NCBI RefSeq assembly: GCF_030732095.1
Contig: NZ_JAVAMQ010000012.1
Span: forward strand, 1 to 64,000
Direction of reading: 5' to 3'
Source of the DNA: Paracoccus spongiarum
GTDB lineage: Bacteria > Pseudomonadota > Alphaproteobacteria > Rhodobacterales > Rhodobacteraceae
DNA: 64,000 nt
Under the pieces are notes generated by a model. That model worked only from the letters and a program-made list of their open reading frames with translations. It was not told the DNA's origin and made no database searches. Position 1 is the stretch's first letter, and each line of letters starts with the position of its first letter. Positions 24,971 to 36,590 of this stretch are shown here, in pieces. A program made the position numbers and the translations under genes.

Positions 24971-26460
24971 TCGGCCGCCTCGGTTCCGGGCGGCGTCAGG
25001 GCCGCAAAGGCCTCGTCCGGGGGGTCGCGGTCATGGTCCAGGGCGATCTGCTTCTGGGTGCGCGCGCCAAGCTCGCGCAGCATCTCGACCTGGCGGATGA
25101 CATTGCCCGAGCCGCGGCTGAGCCGGTCCATCGCCTGGCCGTGGGCGCGCGCGGCCTGATCCAGCGCCTTGCCGACGCCCTCCATCGAATCGACGAAGCC
25201 CGCGACCTTGTCATAGATCGCCCCGGCCCGCCGCGCGATCTCCAGCGCGTTGGTCTCGCGCCGCTCGACCGCCCAGATATGTTCCACGGTGCGCAGCGTC
25301 AGCATCAGCGTGGTCGGCGTGGTCAGTCCGATGCCGCGTTCCAGCGCGGTCCGCGCCAGCGAGGGATCGGCCCGCAGCGCCTCGGAGAAGGCGCCCTCGA
25401 TGGGAATGAACATCAGCACGTAATCGACAGAGGCGTCATCCATGCGATGATAGCCCTTGTCGCCAAGCGTCGCGATATGAGTGCGGATCGCGGCAACATG
25501 GCGGCGCAGCGCCTCGGCCGCCAGATCGGGATCGTCGCTGTTCACCGCGACCTCGTAATCGTTCAGCGACACCTTGCTGTCGATCACCATGACCTTGTCG
25601 CGGGGCATCCTGACCACGACATCGGGGCGCCACAGCTTGCCCTCGTCGTCGCGCCAGCTGGCCTGCATCTCGTAATGGGTGCCCGACAGCAGCCCCGATT
25701 CCTCGAGGATGCGTTCCAGCACCATCTCGCCCCAGGCGCCCTGCCGCTGCTTCTCGCCCTTCAGCGCGCGTGTCAGGTTGACGGCCTCGCGCGAGATGTC
25801 CTCGGACCGGCGATGCAGCGAGAGGATCTGTTCGCGCAGCCGCGCGCCCTCTTCGTCCAGCACCTTGTTGCGGGTCTGCAATTCCGTCTGGAAACGATGG
25901 ACCTGGTCGCGGAACGGGTTCAGCAGCGCGGCCAGCTGTTCGCCCTGCGCCTTCTGCATGTCCGACTGCTGGACCCGCAGCGTCTCGGCAGAGAGCAGCC
26001 TGAACTGGCCGGTCATCTCGTCGCGCAATTCGCGCAAGGTGGCGATTTCGCGGGCGGCGGCCTCGCGGTCGTTCTCGGCCCGCAGGCGGGCCTCGGCCAG
26101 TTCGGTCTGCAACCGGCCCATCTGCTGGCGCGACTGGTGCAGCGCGTCGGTCAGCCCGTCGCGTTCCTCGGCCAGTTCGGCAAGCCGCGCCGAGAGGCCG
26201 TCCAGCCGCACCTCGGCCTGCCCGGCCCGCAGTTCATGCGCGCCCCCCCGGTCGGTCGCCTCGGCCAGCCGCTGGCGCAGGGCCGCCGCCTCGGCCGTCT
26301 CGCGCGCAAGCTGGGCCTGCAGCGCCAGCATGCCGCGCCGCCAGCGTGCCGCCAGATACCAGGCCAGCCACAGCGCCGCGACCGCCGCCGCCAGAAGCGC
26401 CTGCACGGTGGCAAGGTCGCCGAACCACAGGGCCAGTCGTTCCGTCAGGTCTGCGGGCAT
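24967..26460 (-). CDS. rmuC: DNA recombination protein RmuC
   Basis: 497 residues. A membrane-proximal hydrophobic segment (VQALLAAAVAALWLAWYLAA) at the N-terminus is followed by ~200 residues of coiled coil rich in Ala, Arg, Glu and Gln. The C-terminal nuclease-like RmuC domain contains KQRQGAWGEMVLERILEESG, PDVVVRMP and VMVIDSKVSLNDYE, where the Asp and Lys belong to a PD-(D/E)XK-like core. RmuC limits inversions at short inverted repeats in E. coli. The downstream yjbQ overlaps it by 4 bp. Confidence 0.94.
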   Translation of the reverse strand: MPADLTERLALWFGDLATVQALLAAAVAALWLAWYLAARWRRGMLALQAQLARETAEAAALRQRLAEATDRGGAHELRAGQAEVRLDGLSARLAELAEERDGLTDALHQSRQQMGRLQTELAEARLRAENDREAAAREIATLRELRDEMTGQFRLLSAETLRVQQSDMQKAQGEQLAALLNPFRDQVHRFQTELQTRNKVLDEEGARLREQILSLHRRSEDISREAVNLTRALKGEKQRQGAWGEMVLERILEESGLLSGTHYEMQASWRDDEGKLWRPDVVVRMPRDKVMVIDSKVSLNDYEVAVNSDDPDLAAEALRRHVAAIRTHIATLGDKGYHRMDDASVDYVLMFIPIEGAFSEALRADPSLARTALERGIGLTTPTTLMLTLRTVEHIWAVERRETNALEIARRAGAIYDKVAGFVDSMEGVGKALDQAARAHGQAMDRLSRGSGNVIRQVEMLRELGARTQKQIALDHDRDPPDEAFAALTPPGTEAAE

Positions 26461-26555
26461 GTCCGATCCGTCTGCAGTCGCGCGTCACGTGCAACTGTTC
26501 ACGCTTTGTGCCGGAAGCGCAACCCCCGGCGCGCGACAATCACGCCGGGCGCCGA

Positions 26556-26970
26556 TCAGATCGCCAGGGCCTGCAGAAAGGCCACGACCCCGCCGGCATA
26601 GTCGCCCCGGTCCACGGTCGAGGCCTTCGAGGTCGCGAACCAGTCCAGCAGCGAGGCCTGGTCGCGATCCGAAAAGCGCATCCGCCAGTCCTGGAACCGG
26701 CGCCGGTCCAACTGACCCTCGTTCAGCACGGTGATGTCGCGATGCCGGGTGTCGCGCAGGATCGCCTCGACCACCGGGCGCAGGGCGACGGCGGGACCTT
26801 CCAGCCACTGGAAGAACAGCCCGTCTTCGTGATGCAGGCAGCCGGTCAGCCCGGCCGCGCCATTGCGCTCGCGGGCGACGGTCAGGATCGCCTCGAGATC
26901 GGTTGCGTTCAGCCCCTCGACAGCGGTGCTGCGGTACAGGAAATGGCCAAGCCCATCGAAGGGGGCGACA

Positions 26971-26981
<11 letters not shown>
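26556..26981 (-). CDS. BLUF domain blue-light photoreceptor
   Basis: 141 residues consisting of one BLUF domain and a short helical tail. The flavin site can be read: Tyr16 in HFLYRSTA, Asn40 in [13 protein letters not shown], and Gln58 in FFQWLEGP, the Tyr-Gln pair that shifts hydrogen bonds on FAD after blue light, plus Asn that holds the flavin. The only workable start is TTG 26981, inside the last codons of rpoD, so the gene overlaps rpoD by 11 bp and is probably read from the rpoD transcript. No output domain is fused, so it must act by protein contact, as AppA/PixD-type short BLUF proteins do. Confidence 0.85.
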
Positions 26982-28944
<1,963 letters not shown>

Positions 28945-28967
28945 CCGGGGCTCCTTCTCGGGGCAGC

Positions 28968-29081
28968 GATTCGCGAATCACCGGCGAATCGCCGCGAATC
29001 CTGTCGCTGTTCTAACGTGAATCCGAAGCGGATCAAAGATCGGCCCGGTTGATGATTCGCAAGTTGATCGCGGGGCGATTC
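28968..29081. promoter_or_regulatory. Cluster of seven GANTC (CcrM-type) sites before rpoD
   Basis: GANTC occurs at 28968, 28975, 28986, 28996, 29019, 29054 and 29077. The first two form the palindrome GATTCGCGAATC; the next copies lie in near-direct repeats of GCGAATC(A/G)CCG. One site per 256 bp would be expected by chance. GANTC is the methylation site of the alphaproteobacterial cell-cycle methyltransferase CcrM, so hemimethylation-dependent control of rpoD is possible; alternatively the repeat binds another protein. Confidence 0.6.
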
Positions 29082-29100
29082 GGCGCCCTGCCGACCGGTT

Positions 29101-31047
29101 TCAGCGACGCGGCGGCTTGCGCCAGATCTGCGCGCTGAGCCATGCCTGAAGCTGGCTGGTCATCGCGTCGCGATCCTCGTTCAGATCGCCGCTGTCCTCC
29201 ATCTCGGGCCGCTCGGCCCGGTGGCGGGCGCGGGCGATCTGCTGCATGCGCCAGGTCAGGCCCTCATCGGCCTCGCCCTGAATCTCGAATTCGGCGCGGG
29301 CCAGTTCCGCGCCGGCCGCGCGCCGCGCCTCGAGGCGGTCCAGAAGATTGTTCAGGATGGCCGCGACCGCGGCCTCGTCCTGCGCCTCGATCACGCCGGG
29401 GGTCAGGCCCAGATGGGCGTCGCCGCGCAGCGTTTCAAGGGCGCGCAGCCCGGCCGGGCCCTGCCCGCCGGTGAGCAGGTCGTGCAGCAGCGCGGCGCGG
29501 TCGGCATCCTGCGGGGCCATCCGTTCGAGGCGTGCCTCGGCCCCGGCAACCAGTGCCGGGCGCAGGGCGCAGATCAGCAGGCTGGCGCCCTCGAGCAGCC
29601 ATTCGCCCGATTGCGGCGCGCTGACGGGCTGGATCGGGGTCGCGGGGGGGCGCGGCCCGTGCGGGGCCCTCGAGGCCCCGACGCGCCGGGCGGGCCCGTG
29701 GCCCGCCGCGCCCGGCCGCCCCGCCCGCCCGGATCGGCCCGGGCGGCCCGGGCCCGGACGGTCCGCCTCGAAGAGGCCGCGGCGCTTGGCGCGGATCTCG
29801 TCGGCGTAGTGGCGGCGGGTCAGTTCGTCGGGAATCCGGGCGATGGCCTCGTTCAGGCGCCGGTCGAGGGCGGCCTTGCGTTCGGGGCTGTCGAAGACCT
29901 GACCCTCGGTCTCGCGCGCCCAGAGCAGATCGACCAGGGGCCGCGCCTGCGCCAGCAGCGCCGCCATCGCCCCCGGCCCGGCCGCGCGGATCAGGTCGTC
30001 CGGGTCCTGCCCCGCCGGCAGCACCACGAAACGCAGCGCCTGTCCGGGACCGGTCATCGGCAGGGCCAGGTCGATCAGCCGCTGCGCCGCGCGCTGGCCG
30101 GCCGCGTCACCGTCGAGCGCGATCACCGGTTCGGGGCTGACACGCCACATCAGGCGCAGCTGATCCTCGGTGATCGCGGTGCCAAGGGGCGCCACCGCGC
30201 CCTCGAATCCCGCGCGCACAAGGGCGATCACATCCATGTAGCCCTCGGCGACGATCAGCCGCTGGCCCTTGGCGACGGCCGCCCGCGCCGGGCCGAGGTG
30301 GTAGAGGTTGCGGCCCTTGTCGAAGAGCGGCGTTTCCGGGCTGTTGAGGTATTTCGCCCGCGCATCGGGGTTCATCGCCCGGCCGCCGAAGCCGATGCAG
30401 CGGTCGCGTGCGTCGCGGATCGGAAAGACGATCCGGTCGCGGAACCGGTCATAGGCCGCCCCGCCGCCCTCGGGACGGGCTGATATGCCCGCCTCGACAA
30501 TCATGGCCTCGTCAAAGCCCTTCTCGCGCAGGGCGGCGGTCAGCGCATGGCGGCTGTCGGGGGCAAAGCCGATCTCGAAACGCGCCCAGGCCGCCTCGTC
30601 AAGGCCGCGCCGGGCCAGATAGTCGCGGGCCGCGGCGGCGGCGCCGGTCTGAAGCTGCAGGCGAAACCAGCGGCAGGCGGCCTCGGTCAGCTGGAACAGC
30701 CGGCTGTGCCGGTCGCTGCGTTCGCGGGCGCGCGGGTCCGCCTCGGGCATCTGCATCCCGGCCTCGGCGGCGAGCAGCCGGACCGCCTCGATGAAGTCCA
30801 GCCCCTCGGCCTCGCGCAGGAAGCCGATGGCGTCGCCCTTGGCCTGGCAGCCGAAGCAGTAGTAATAGCCCTTCTGGTCATCGCAATGAAAACTGGCGGA
30901 TTTTTCCTGATGAAACGGGCAAGGCGCCCACCAGTCGCCCTTCGCCTGATTGGACTTGCGCAGATCCCACACGACCTTGCGCCCGATCACCCGGCTGATC
31001 GGAACGCGGTTGCGCAACTCGTCAAGAAAGCCCGGCGGAATACTCAT
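29101..31047 (-). CDS. dnaG: DNA primase
   Basis: 648 residues. The N-terminal zinc domain has CPFHQEKSASFHCDDQKGYY followed by CFGC (Cys-His-Cys-Cys). The RNA-polymerase/TOPRIM core follows with RDRIVFPIRDARDRCIGFGG, VAEGYMDVIAL and PVIALDGDAAGQRAAQRL. An unusually long Pro/Gly/Arg-rich linker (about residues 430-480) separates the core from the C-terminal helicase-binding domain, ending in AWLSAQIWRKPPRR. It lays down primers at the replication fork with DnaB. It lies directly upstream of rpoD on the same strand. Confidence 0.96.
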   Translation of the reverse strand: MSIPPGFLDELRNRVPISRVIGRKVVWDLRKSNQAKGDWWAPCPFHQEKSASFHCDDQKGYYYCFGCQAKGDAIGFLREAEGLDFIEAVRLLAAEAGMQMPEADPRARERSDRHSRLFQLTEAACRWFRLQLQTGAAAAARDYLARRGLDEAAWARFEIGFAPDSRHALTAALREKGFDEAMIVEAGISARPEGGGAAYDRFRDRIVFPIRDARDRCIGFGGRAMNPDARAKYLNSPETPLFDKGRNLYHLGPARAAVAKGQRLIVAEGYMDVIALVRAGFEGAVAPLGTAITEDQLRLMWRVSPEPVIALDGDAAGQRAAQRLIDLALPMTGPGQALRFVVLPAGQDPDDLIRAAGPGAMAALLAQARPLVDLLWARETEGQVFDSPERKAALDRRLNEAIARIPDELTRRHYADEIRAKRRGLFEADRPGPGRPGRSGRAGRPGAAGHGPARRVGASRAPHGPRPPATPIQPVSAPQSGEWLLEGASLLICALRPALVAGAEARLERMAPQDADRAALLHDLLTGGQGPAGLRALETLRGDAHLGLTPGVIEAQDEAAVAAILNNLLDRLEARRAAGAELARAEFEIQGEADEGLTWRMQQIARARHRAERPEMEDSGDLNEDRDAMTSQLQAWLSAQIWRKPPRR

Positions 31048-31110
31048 GGCGAAACTATCGGCTCTGCCGGGCCCGAGGTAAAGGCGCGCGCGGTCGCGGC
31101 CGGCGCGCGC

Positions 31111-31698
31111 CTAGTCGGCACCGACGGCACCGCGCGTCAGCGCCCAGTAGACATCGCCGATGCGCCGGCGGTCCAGCCGCCCCCCCTCGCGATACCAGTT
31201 CGTCACCCCGGTCAGCATCGCGATCAGCGCCATCGTGGCCAGCCGCGAATCGGCCACGCGCATGACGCCGGCCTCGATGCCGTCGCAGAGGATGCGGTGC
31301 AGCCCGTCCTCGTAGCGGCCGCGCAGCTCGGCAATGTCCTGGAAGTTCTCGGGGGTCAGGTTGCGCAGCTCCATGTAGGACAGGAACACCGCGTCCGAAT
31401 GGTCGAGGCTGAAGCCGATGTGAAAGCGCACGAACGCCTCGAGCCGGGTCAGCGGATCGGCCGCGGGATCGTCGCGCCATGCACCCAGCAGATCCTGCAT
31501 GTGCGATTGCAGCAACTCGTGCAGCAGGGCCTGCTTGTCGTCGGTATAGGCGTAAAGCGCGCCGGCCTGGACGCCGACCGCGGCGGCGATCTGGCGCATC
31601 GAGACGGCGGCAAAACCCTGCCGCGCGAAGAGGCGGCGGGCCTCGTCGCGGATCAGGGGGCCGGTGATCTCGGCGCGGGAACCTTGGGTGCGGGCCAT
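31111..31698 (-). CDS. TetR family transcriptional regulator
   Basis: 195 residues. N-terminal helix-turn-helix: IRDEARRLFARQGFAAVSMR followed by QIAAAVGVQAGALYAYTDDK, a standard TetR DNA-binding unit. The ligand-binding part (residues ~70-195) shows the TetR_C_33-type FLSYMELRNLTPENF with RGRYEDGLHRIL, seen in regulators of fatty-acid/acyl-CoA metabolism. There is no linked target operon: dnaG is downstream and a divergent small lipoprotein gene upstream, so the target is unknown. Confidence 0.85.
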   Translation of the reverse strand: MARTQGSRAEITGPLIRDEARRLFARQGFAAVSMRQIAAAVGVQAGALYAYTDDKQALLHELLQSHMQDLLGAWRDDPAADPLTRLEAFVRFHIGFSLDHSDAVFLSYMELRNLTPENFQDIAELRGRYEDGLHRILCDGIEAGVMRVADSRLATMALIAMLTGVTNWYREGGRLDRRRIGDVYWALTRGAVGAD

Positions 31699-31803
31699 GC
31701 GCCGTCATAGGACGCCCGCGCCCGGGGTTAAAGACCCCCGGCGCATGGCCGCGCCCGACCGGCGACGGTTGCCGCCGCAGCGGGGCGACGATAACCTGCG
31801 CGG

Positions 31804-32079
31804 ATGAACGCCCTGCGCCGCCTTGCCGCCTGCCTTCTGCTGCTGTCGCCCGCGGCCTGCGCGACCGGCCAGGACACCTATCCCGCGCTGCTGCCGACCG
31901 AGCGCATCCTGGCCGAACCCCGGCTGCCCGACCACGCGACCGATGCGGCCGACGGCCCGGCCGCCGCCGAGGCCGACAGCGAGGCCCGCGCCGCGGCGCT
32001 GCGCCGGCGGGCCGAGGCGCTGCGCCGCCCGGTCATCGACGCCGCCACCCGCGCGCGGATGCAATCCGCCGCCCCATGA
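31804..32079 (+). CDS. Small putative lipoprotein
   Basis: 91 residues. Signal sequence MNALRRLAACLLLLSPAACA with a lipobox-like SPAAC (Cys19). The mature part is Ala/Arg-rich and helical with a TYPALLPTERILAEP segment that recurs in small Rhodobacteraceae lipoproteins upstream of metabolic genes. No catalytic motif is seen. It precedes lldD by 44 bp. Three 15-bp direct repeats run across its stop codon, and their copying may have altered the C-terminus. Confidence 0.65.
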   Translation: MNALRRLAACLLLLSPAACATGQDTYPALLPTERILAEPRLPDHATDAADGPAAAEADSEARAAALRRRAEALRRPVIDAATRARMQSAAP

Positions 32080-32108
32080 TCCGCCGCCCCATGATCCGCC
32101 GCCACGTC
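32064..32108. repeat. Three-unit 15-bp direct repeat across a stop codon
   Basis: ATCCGCCGCCCCATG occurs twice exactly (32064-32078, 32079-32093), and a third unit starts identically for ten bases. The repeat spans the lipoprotein stop and the gap before lldD; it looks like recent slippage. Confidence 0.7.
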
Positions 32109-32122
32109 ATTCAGGGAACGCC

Positions 32123-33295
32123 ATGCCCGTGATCACCTGCATCGAGGACCTGAAGGCGCTGCACCGGGCGCGCGTGCCGCGAATGTTCTACGACTACGCC
32201 GATTCGGGCAGCTATACCCAGCAGACCTACCGCGAGAACAGCGCGGACTTCGCCCGGCTGAAGCTGCGCCAGAGGGTCGCGGTGGACATGTCGGGCCGCA
32301 GCACCGCCACGCGGATGGCAGGCCTCGACGTGTCGATGCCCGTGGCGCTGGCGCCGGTAGGCATGACCGGGATGCAGCATGCCGATGGCGAGATCCTGGC
32401 GGCGCGGGCGGCGGCGCAGGCGGGCGTGCCCTATTGTCTGTCCACCATGTCGATCTGTTCCATCGAGGATGTCGCGGCGGCGGTGCCCGATCCCTTCATG
32501 TTCCAGCTTTACGTGATGAAGGATCAGGAATTTCTGGCCGGCCTGATCGAGCGCGCAAAGGCCGCCCGGTGCAGCGCATTGGTCCTGACGCTGGATCTCC
32601 AGATCCTCGGCCAGCGGCACCGCGACCTCAAGAACGGGCTGTCCGCCCCGCCCCGGCTGAGCCTGCCGATGCTGATGGACATGGCGACCCGCTGGCGGTG
32701 GGGGATGGGGATGCTGCGCACGCGGCGGCGGTTCTTCGGCAATATCGTCGGCCATGCCAAGGGCGTTTCGGCGGGCGACGCGGCCTCGCTGATGCACTGG
32801 ACCGCGGCGCAGTTCGACGAGCGGCTGGACTGGGACAAGGTCGCACGCATCCGCGACATGTGGGGCGGCAAGCTGATCCTGAAGGGGATCCTCGATCCCG
32901 ACGACGCCCGCATCGCGGCGGATTTCGGCGCCGACGCGATCATCGTCTCGAATCATGGCGGCCGGCAGCTTGACGGCGCGCTGAGCGCGATCCGCATGCT
33001 GCCCCACATCGTTGCCGCGGTCGGCGACCGTGTCGAGATCCATCTCGACAGCGGCATCCGCAGCGGCCAGGACGTGCTGAAGGTGCTGGCCCTGGGCGCG
33101 ACGGGCACCTGGATCGGCCGGGCCTATATCCACGGCCTCGGCGCGATGGGCGAGGCGGGCGTCACCGCCGCGCTGGAGGTGATCCGCAAGGAACTGGACA
33201 TCACGATGGCGCTGTGCGGCGAGACGCGGGTGACCGATCTGGGCCGCCACAACCTGCTGGTCCCGCAGGGATTCGAGACCGAATACGGCGCCTGA
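32123..33295 (+). CDS. lldD: FMN-dependent L-lactate dehydrogenase / alpha-hydroxy acid oxidase
   Basis: 390 residues of the FMN alpha-hydroxy-acid dehydrogenase TIM-barrel family. FYDYADSGSYTQQTYRENSA holds the substrate Tyr, LAPVGMTGMQHADGE the flavin loop, and IIVSNHGGRQLDGA the catalytic His and Arg; IHLDSGIRSGQDVLK and GATGTWIGRAYIHGL bind the FMN phosphate. LldD-type enzymes oxidise L-lactate to pyruvate and feed the respiratory chain at the inner membrane face. The LMDMATRWRWGMGMLRTRRR insertion may contact the membrane. Related substrates such as mandelate or glycolate cannot be excluded. Confidence 0.88.
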   Translation: MPVITCIEDLKALHRARVPRMFYDYADSGSYTQQTYRENSADFARLKLRQRVAVDMSGRSTATRMAGLDVSMPVALAPVGMTGMQHADGEILAARAAAQAGVPYCLSTMSICSIEDVAAAVPDPFMFQLYVMKDQEFLAGLIERAKAARCSALVLTLDLQILGQRHRDLKNGLSAPPRLSLPMLMDMATRWRWGMGMLRTRRRFFGNIVGHAKGVSAGDAASLMHWTAAQFDERLDWDKVARIRDMWGGKLILKGILDPDDARIAADFGADAIIVSNHGGRQLDGALSAIRMLPHIVAAVGDRVEIHLDSGIRSGQDVLKVLALGATGTWIGRAYIHGLGAMGEAGVTAALEVIRKELDITMALCGETRVTDLGRHNLLVPQGFETEYGA

Positions 33296-33311
33296 GCGGC
33301 GCCCCTTCGAC

Positions 33312-34262
33312 CTAGAACAGTTGCGCCATCCAGCGTTGCCCGCGCCCCAGGCGCGTCATCGCAAGGACCAGCAGCGCCGGCAGGAAGAAGGCGGCAAGAG
33401 CCGGGCCAAGCGGGTGATCGGGCTGCAACTGGTTGGCGAAATGCAGCACCAGATAATGGATCACATAGACCGCCGAGGCGATGGTCCCGAGGGGCAGGTC
33501 GGTGGCCGGGGCCGACATGCCCAGCGCCAGCGCGAAGATCATGGGCGCCATCAGATACATGCCGACCTGCACCTCCAGCAGCGCGTATTTGCTGACCATC
33601 GTCAGGAAGACGGTGTTCTCGACCATCGCGATCACCAGCCCCGCCAGCGCCACCGCGATCAGCCTGCCGCGCGCGGGAATGCGCCACGGGACCGAGGCCG
33701 CGTCGTCGCGCTGCATCGCGAACAGGTAGCCCATCACCATGAAGGGATAGAGGAAGAACGGCCCGCTGCGGAAGAGCTCGAGCGGTATCGGCACCAGATG
33801 GGCGACGGCCGGGTATTCCATCGCCAGCCCGAGCAGCCCGGCCACAACGCCCGTGGCCAGCATGAAGCGCGGCCCGCGCGGGATGGCGAAATGCATCATC
33901 GCCGCGCCCAGCACCAGCCCCTCGAGGAACCACAGATGCCGGAATCCCAGCACCAGTTCGCGCAGGCTCTGCCGCAGGCTCTGGTCCCAAAGCCCCATGA
34001 AGACGAAATAGATGGCGTACCAGACCAGATAGATCATCGCCATGCGACGCACCCACAGCCAGTAGCGGCCACGCAGGCGCGTGCGGAACAGGAAGAAGCC
34101 GGCGGTCATCGCGAACAGCGGCACGGCCAGCCGCAGCACCGTGTTCAGCACGATCAGCCCCGCCACGCCAAAGCTTTCGCGCCCCAGCCCCGCATGGCCG
34201 ATAACCACGAACGCGGCCAGAAGAACGCGCAGATAGTCGATGGAATAGATACGTTCCTGCAC
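33312..34262 (-). CDS. Acyltransferase 3 family membrane protein
   Basis: 316 residues with about ten hydrophobic segments. The N-terminus [20 protein letters not shown] is the acyltransferase 3 (OafA/NodX-type) signature with the conserved R-x10-H arrangement in TM1. [35 protein letters not shown] and [11 protein letters not shown] follow. Such proteins O-acetylate or acylate surface polysaccharides using acyl-CoA across the membrane. GTG 34262 is the most likely start; no nearby ATG fits. It converges with lldD and is divergent from rplY. The acceptor is unknown; the capsule is one candidate. Confidence 0.85.
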   Translation of the reverse strand: MQERIYSIDYLRVLLAAFVVIGHAGLGRESFGVAGLIVLNTVLRLAVPLFAMTAGFFLFRTRLRGRYWLWVRRMAMIYLVWYAIYFVFMGLWDQSLRQSLRELVLGFRHLWFLEGLVLGAAMMHFAIPRGPRFMLATGVVAGLLGLAMEYPAVAHLVPIPLELFRSGPFFLYPFMVMGYLFAMQRDDAASVPWRIPARGRLIAVALAGLVIAMVENTVFLTMVSKYALLEVQVGMYLMAPMIFALALGMSAPATDLPLGTIASAVYVIHYLVLHFANQLQPDHPLGPALAAFFLPALLVLAMTRLGRGQRWMAQLF

Positions 34263-34494
34263 GACCCGAAACTCGTTACTGACTGCGCCCGATGTGCAAG
34301 CCGCGATGGCTGGCAAAGCACCCGAAAACCCGCTTTCGGCATATATCCGCCGACACCCCCTGTCAAACCTTTCGTCCCCCCGCCGGGTCCGATGCCCCCT
34401 TTCCTTGCCGCCCGATCTGCTGTATGGCCCGCGCTCTGCCGCCATGCACCCTTGGAGGATGGCGGCGTCACCAACTGTTACAGGAAGATACATC

Positions 34495-35130
34495 ATGGCC
34501 AAAGAGATCCCGGATCTGGTGGCCGAGGCACGCGCGGGGACAGGCAAGGGGGCCGCCCGCCAAGCTCGCCGCGAAGGCAAGGTGCCCGGCATCGTGTATG
34601 GCGACCACAAGGACCCGGTCGCAATCGCGTTCGAATTCAACAAGCTGCTGACCACGCTGCGGGCCGGCCGCTTCATGTCCACGCTGTGGAACCTGAAGGT
34701 CGAGGGCCAGGAGGACGTGCGCGTCATCTGCCGCGGCGTCCAGAAGGATGTCGTCAAGGATCTGCCGATCCACATCGACTTCATGCGCCTGCGCCGCACC
34801 TCGAAGGTGAACCTGTTCATCCCGGTCGAGTTCATCAACCACGACAAGTGCCCCGGCCTGCGCAAGGGCGGCACGCTGGTCACGGTGCGCCCCGAGATCG
34901 AGCTGGTGGTCACGGCCGGCGACATTCCCGATCACGTCACCGTCGATCTGGAAGGCCTGGAAGTCGGCGACAACATCCATGTCAACGACATCACCCTGCC
35001 GGCCGGCACCAAGGCCACCATCGACCGCAACTTCGCCATCGCCAACATCACGGCGCCCTCGGCGCTGCGCTCGAGCGATGACACGTCGGACGACGGCGCC
35101 GACGAGGCCGCGGACGAGGCCGACGCATGA
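34495..35130 (+). CDS. rplY: 50S ribosomal protein L25/general stress protein Ctc
   Basis: 211 residues of the long (Ctc/TL5) form. The N-terminal L25 domain has [20 protein letters not shown] then [15 protein letters not shown], which binds 5S rRNA; the second beta domain is [20 protein letters not shown] to [20 protein letters not shown]. An acidic tail ([17 protein letters not shown]) is usual in this group. ACAGGAAGATACATC precedes the ATG. A strong terminator follows, so it is a single-gene unit divergent from the acyltransferase. Confidence 0.95.
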   Translation: MAKEIPDLVAEARAGTGKGAARQARREGKVPGIVYGDHKDPVAIAFEFNKLLTTLRAGRFMSTLWNLKVEGQEDVRVICRGVQKDVVKDLPIHIDFMRLRRTSKVNLFIPVEFINHDKCPGLRKGGTLVTVRPEIELVVTAGDIPDHVTVDLEGLEVGDNIHVNDITLPAGTKATIDRNFAIANITAPSALRSSDDTSDDGADEAADEADA

Positions 35131-35167
35131 GGCCCGCGCCCCCGTCGCGGGGCGCGAGGGTCATCGG

Positions 35168-35190
35168 GGGCGGTGCCGCTGGCGCCGCCC
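35168..35190 (+). terminator. Intrinsic terminator after rplY
   Basis: GGGCGGTGCC-GCT-GGCGCCGCCC, a 10-bp stem with one G-U, followed by TTTCCATTTT. Lies 38 bp after the rplY stop. Confidence 0.75.
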
Positions 35191-35252
35191 TTTCCATTTT
35201 CGGGCCGCGCTGCTAGGACCGGCAGCCGGTCGTCACCGCGCAAGAGGTAGCC

Positions 35253-36590
35253 ATGCAGCCCGTGAACATCATCGGCGCCGGTCTGGCGGGGTCCGAGGCC
35301 GCGTGGCAGATCGCCCGCGCCGGGGTGCCCGTCATCCTGCACGAGATGCGTCCCGCCGTCGCGACCTTCGCCCACAAGACCGGCGACTGCGCCGAGATGG
35401 TCTGCTCGAACTCGTTCCGGTCGGATGACGACGTGATGAACGCGGTCGGGCAGCTGCACTGGGAGATGCGGGCAGCGGGCGGGCTGATCATGGCCACCGC
35501 CGACCGCCACCGCCTGCCCGCCGGCGGTGCGCTGGCCGTCGACCGCGAGGCGTTCTCGGCCGCCGTCACCGCGGCCCTTCGCGCCGAGACCCTGATCGAG
35601 ATTCGCGCCGGCGAGGTTGCCGACCTGCCGCAGGACGGCAACTGGATCGTGGCGACCGGGCCGCTGACCTCGGACCGCCTGGCCGGCGCGATCCGCGCGG
35701 TGACCGGCACCGAGGCGCTGGCCTTCTTCGACGCGATCGCCCCGATCGTCCATGCCGAGACCATCGACATGTCGGTGGCCTGGGAACAGAGCCGCTATGA
35801 CAAGGGCGAGACCGAGGCCGAGCAGAAGGCCTATGTCAACTGTCCGATGACCCGGCCCGAATACGAGGCCTTCATCGACGCCCTCTTGGCCGCCGAGAAG
35901 ACCGAGTTCCGCGAGGGCGAGACCGCCGGCTATTTCGACGGCTGCCTGCCCATCGAGGTCATGGCCGAGCGGGGCCGCGAGACTCTGCGCCACGGGCCGA
36001 TGAAGCCGGTCGGGCTGACCAATGCCCACAAGCCGCAGGAAAAACCTTATGCTGTTGTTCAGCTTCGCCGCGATAACGCTCTGGGAACACTGTATAATAT
36101 CGTGGGCTTCCAGACCAAGATGAAATATGGCGCGCAGACCGCCGTGTTCCGCATGATCCCCGGTCTGGAACGCGCGGCCTTCGCCCGGCTGGGCGGCATC
36201 CACCGCAACAGCTTCCTGAATTCGCCGACGCTTCTGGATGACCGGATGCGGATGCGCCAGCGGCCGAACCTGCGCTTTGCCGGGCAGGTCACCGGGGTCG
36301 AGGGCTATGTCGAAAGCGCCGCGATGGGGCTTCTGGCCGGGCGCATGGCAGCGGCGCAGGCGCTGGGCCGCGACCTGCCGCCGCCGCCGTCGACCACCGC
36401 GACCGGTGCGCTGGTCAACCACATCACCGGCGGCGCCGAGGCCAAGACCTTTCAGCCGATGAACGTGAATTTCGGGCTGTTTCCGCCGCTGGACGACGCG
36501 CGCGGCGGCCGCCGGGGCCGCAAGGACCGCTATCCGGCCTATACCGGGCGGGCCAAGGACGATTTCAGCGCATGGCTGGCGACGCAGTAA
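35253..36590 (+). CDS. trmFO: Methylenetetrahydrofolate-tRNA-(uracil-5-)-methyltransferase TrmFO
   Basis: 445 residues. FAD-binding N-terminus [17 protein letters not shown], then [18 protein letters not shown] with the conserved cysteines, [34 protein letters not shown] and the long [20 protein letters not shown]. TrmFO forms ribothymidine at tRNA position 54 using folate and FADH2 rather than SAM. Alphaproteobacteria commonly use it instead of TrmA. CAAGAGGTAGCC is the ribosome site. The gene overlaps gluQ by 19 bp, so both are on one transcript. Confidence 0.96.
   Translation: MQPVNIIGAGLAGSEAAWQIARAGVPVILHEMRPAVATFAHKTGDCAEMVCSNSFRSDDDVMNAVGQLHWEMRAAGGLIMATADRHRLPAGGALAVDREAFSAAVTAALRAETLIEIRAGEVADLPQDGNWIVATGPLTSDRLAGAIRAVTGTEALAFFDAIAPIVHAETIDMSVAWEQSRYDKGETEAEQKAYVNCPMTRPEYEAFIDALLAAEKTEFREGETAGYFDGCLPIEVMAERGRETLRHGPMKPVGLTNAHKPQEKPYAVVQLRRDNALGTLYNIVGFQTKMKYGAQTAVFRMIPGLERAAFARLGGIHRNSFLNSPTLLDDRMRMRQRPNLRFAGQVTGVEGYVESAAMGLLAGRMAAAQALGRDLPPPPSTTATGALVNHITGGAEAKTFQPMNVNFGLFPPLDDARGGRRGRKDRYPAYTGRAKDDFSAWLATQ

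Noticed and set aside
29650..29760. Dense GC repeats as a repeat array
   Set aside because: They encode the low-complexity linker of dnaG in frame, with no spacer-repeat pattern.
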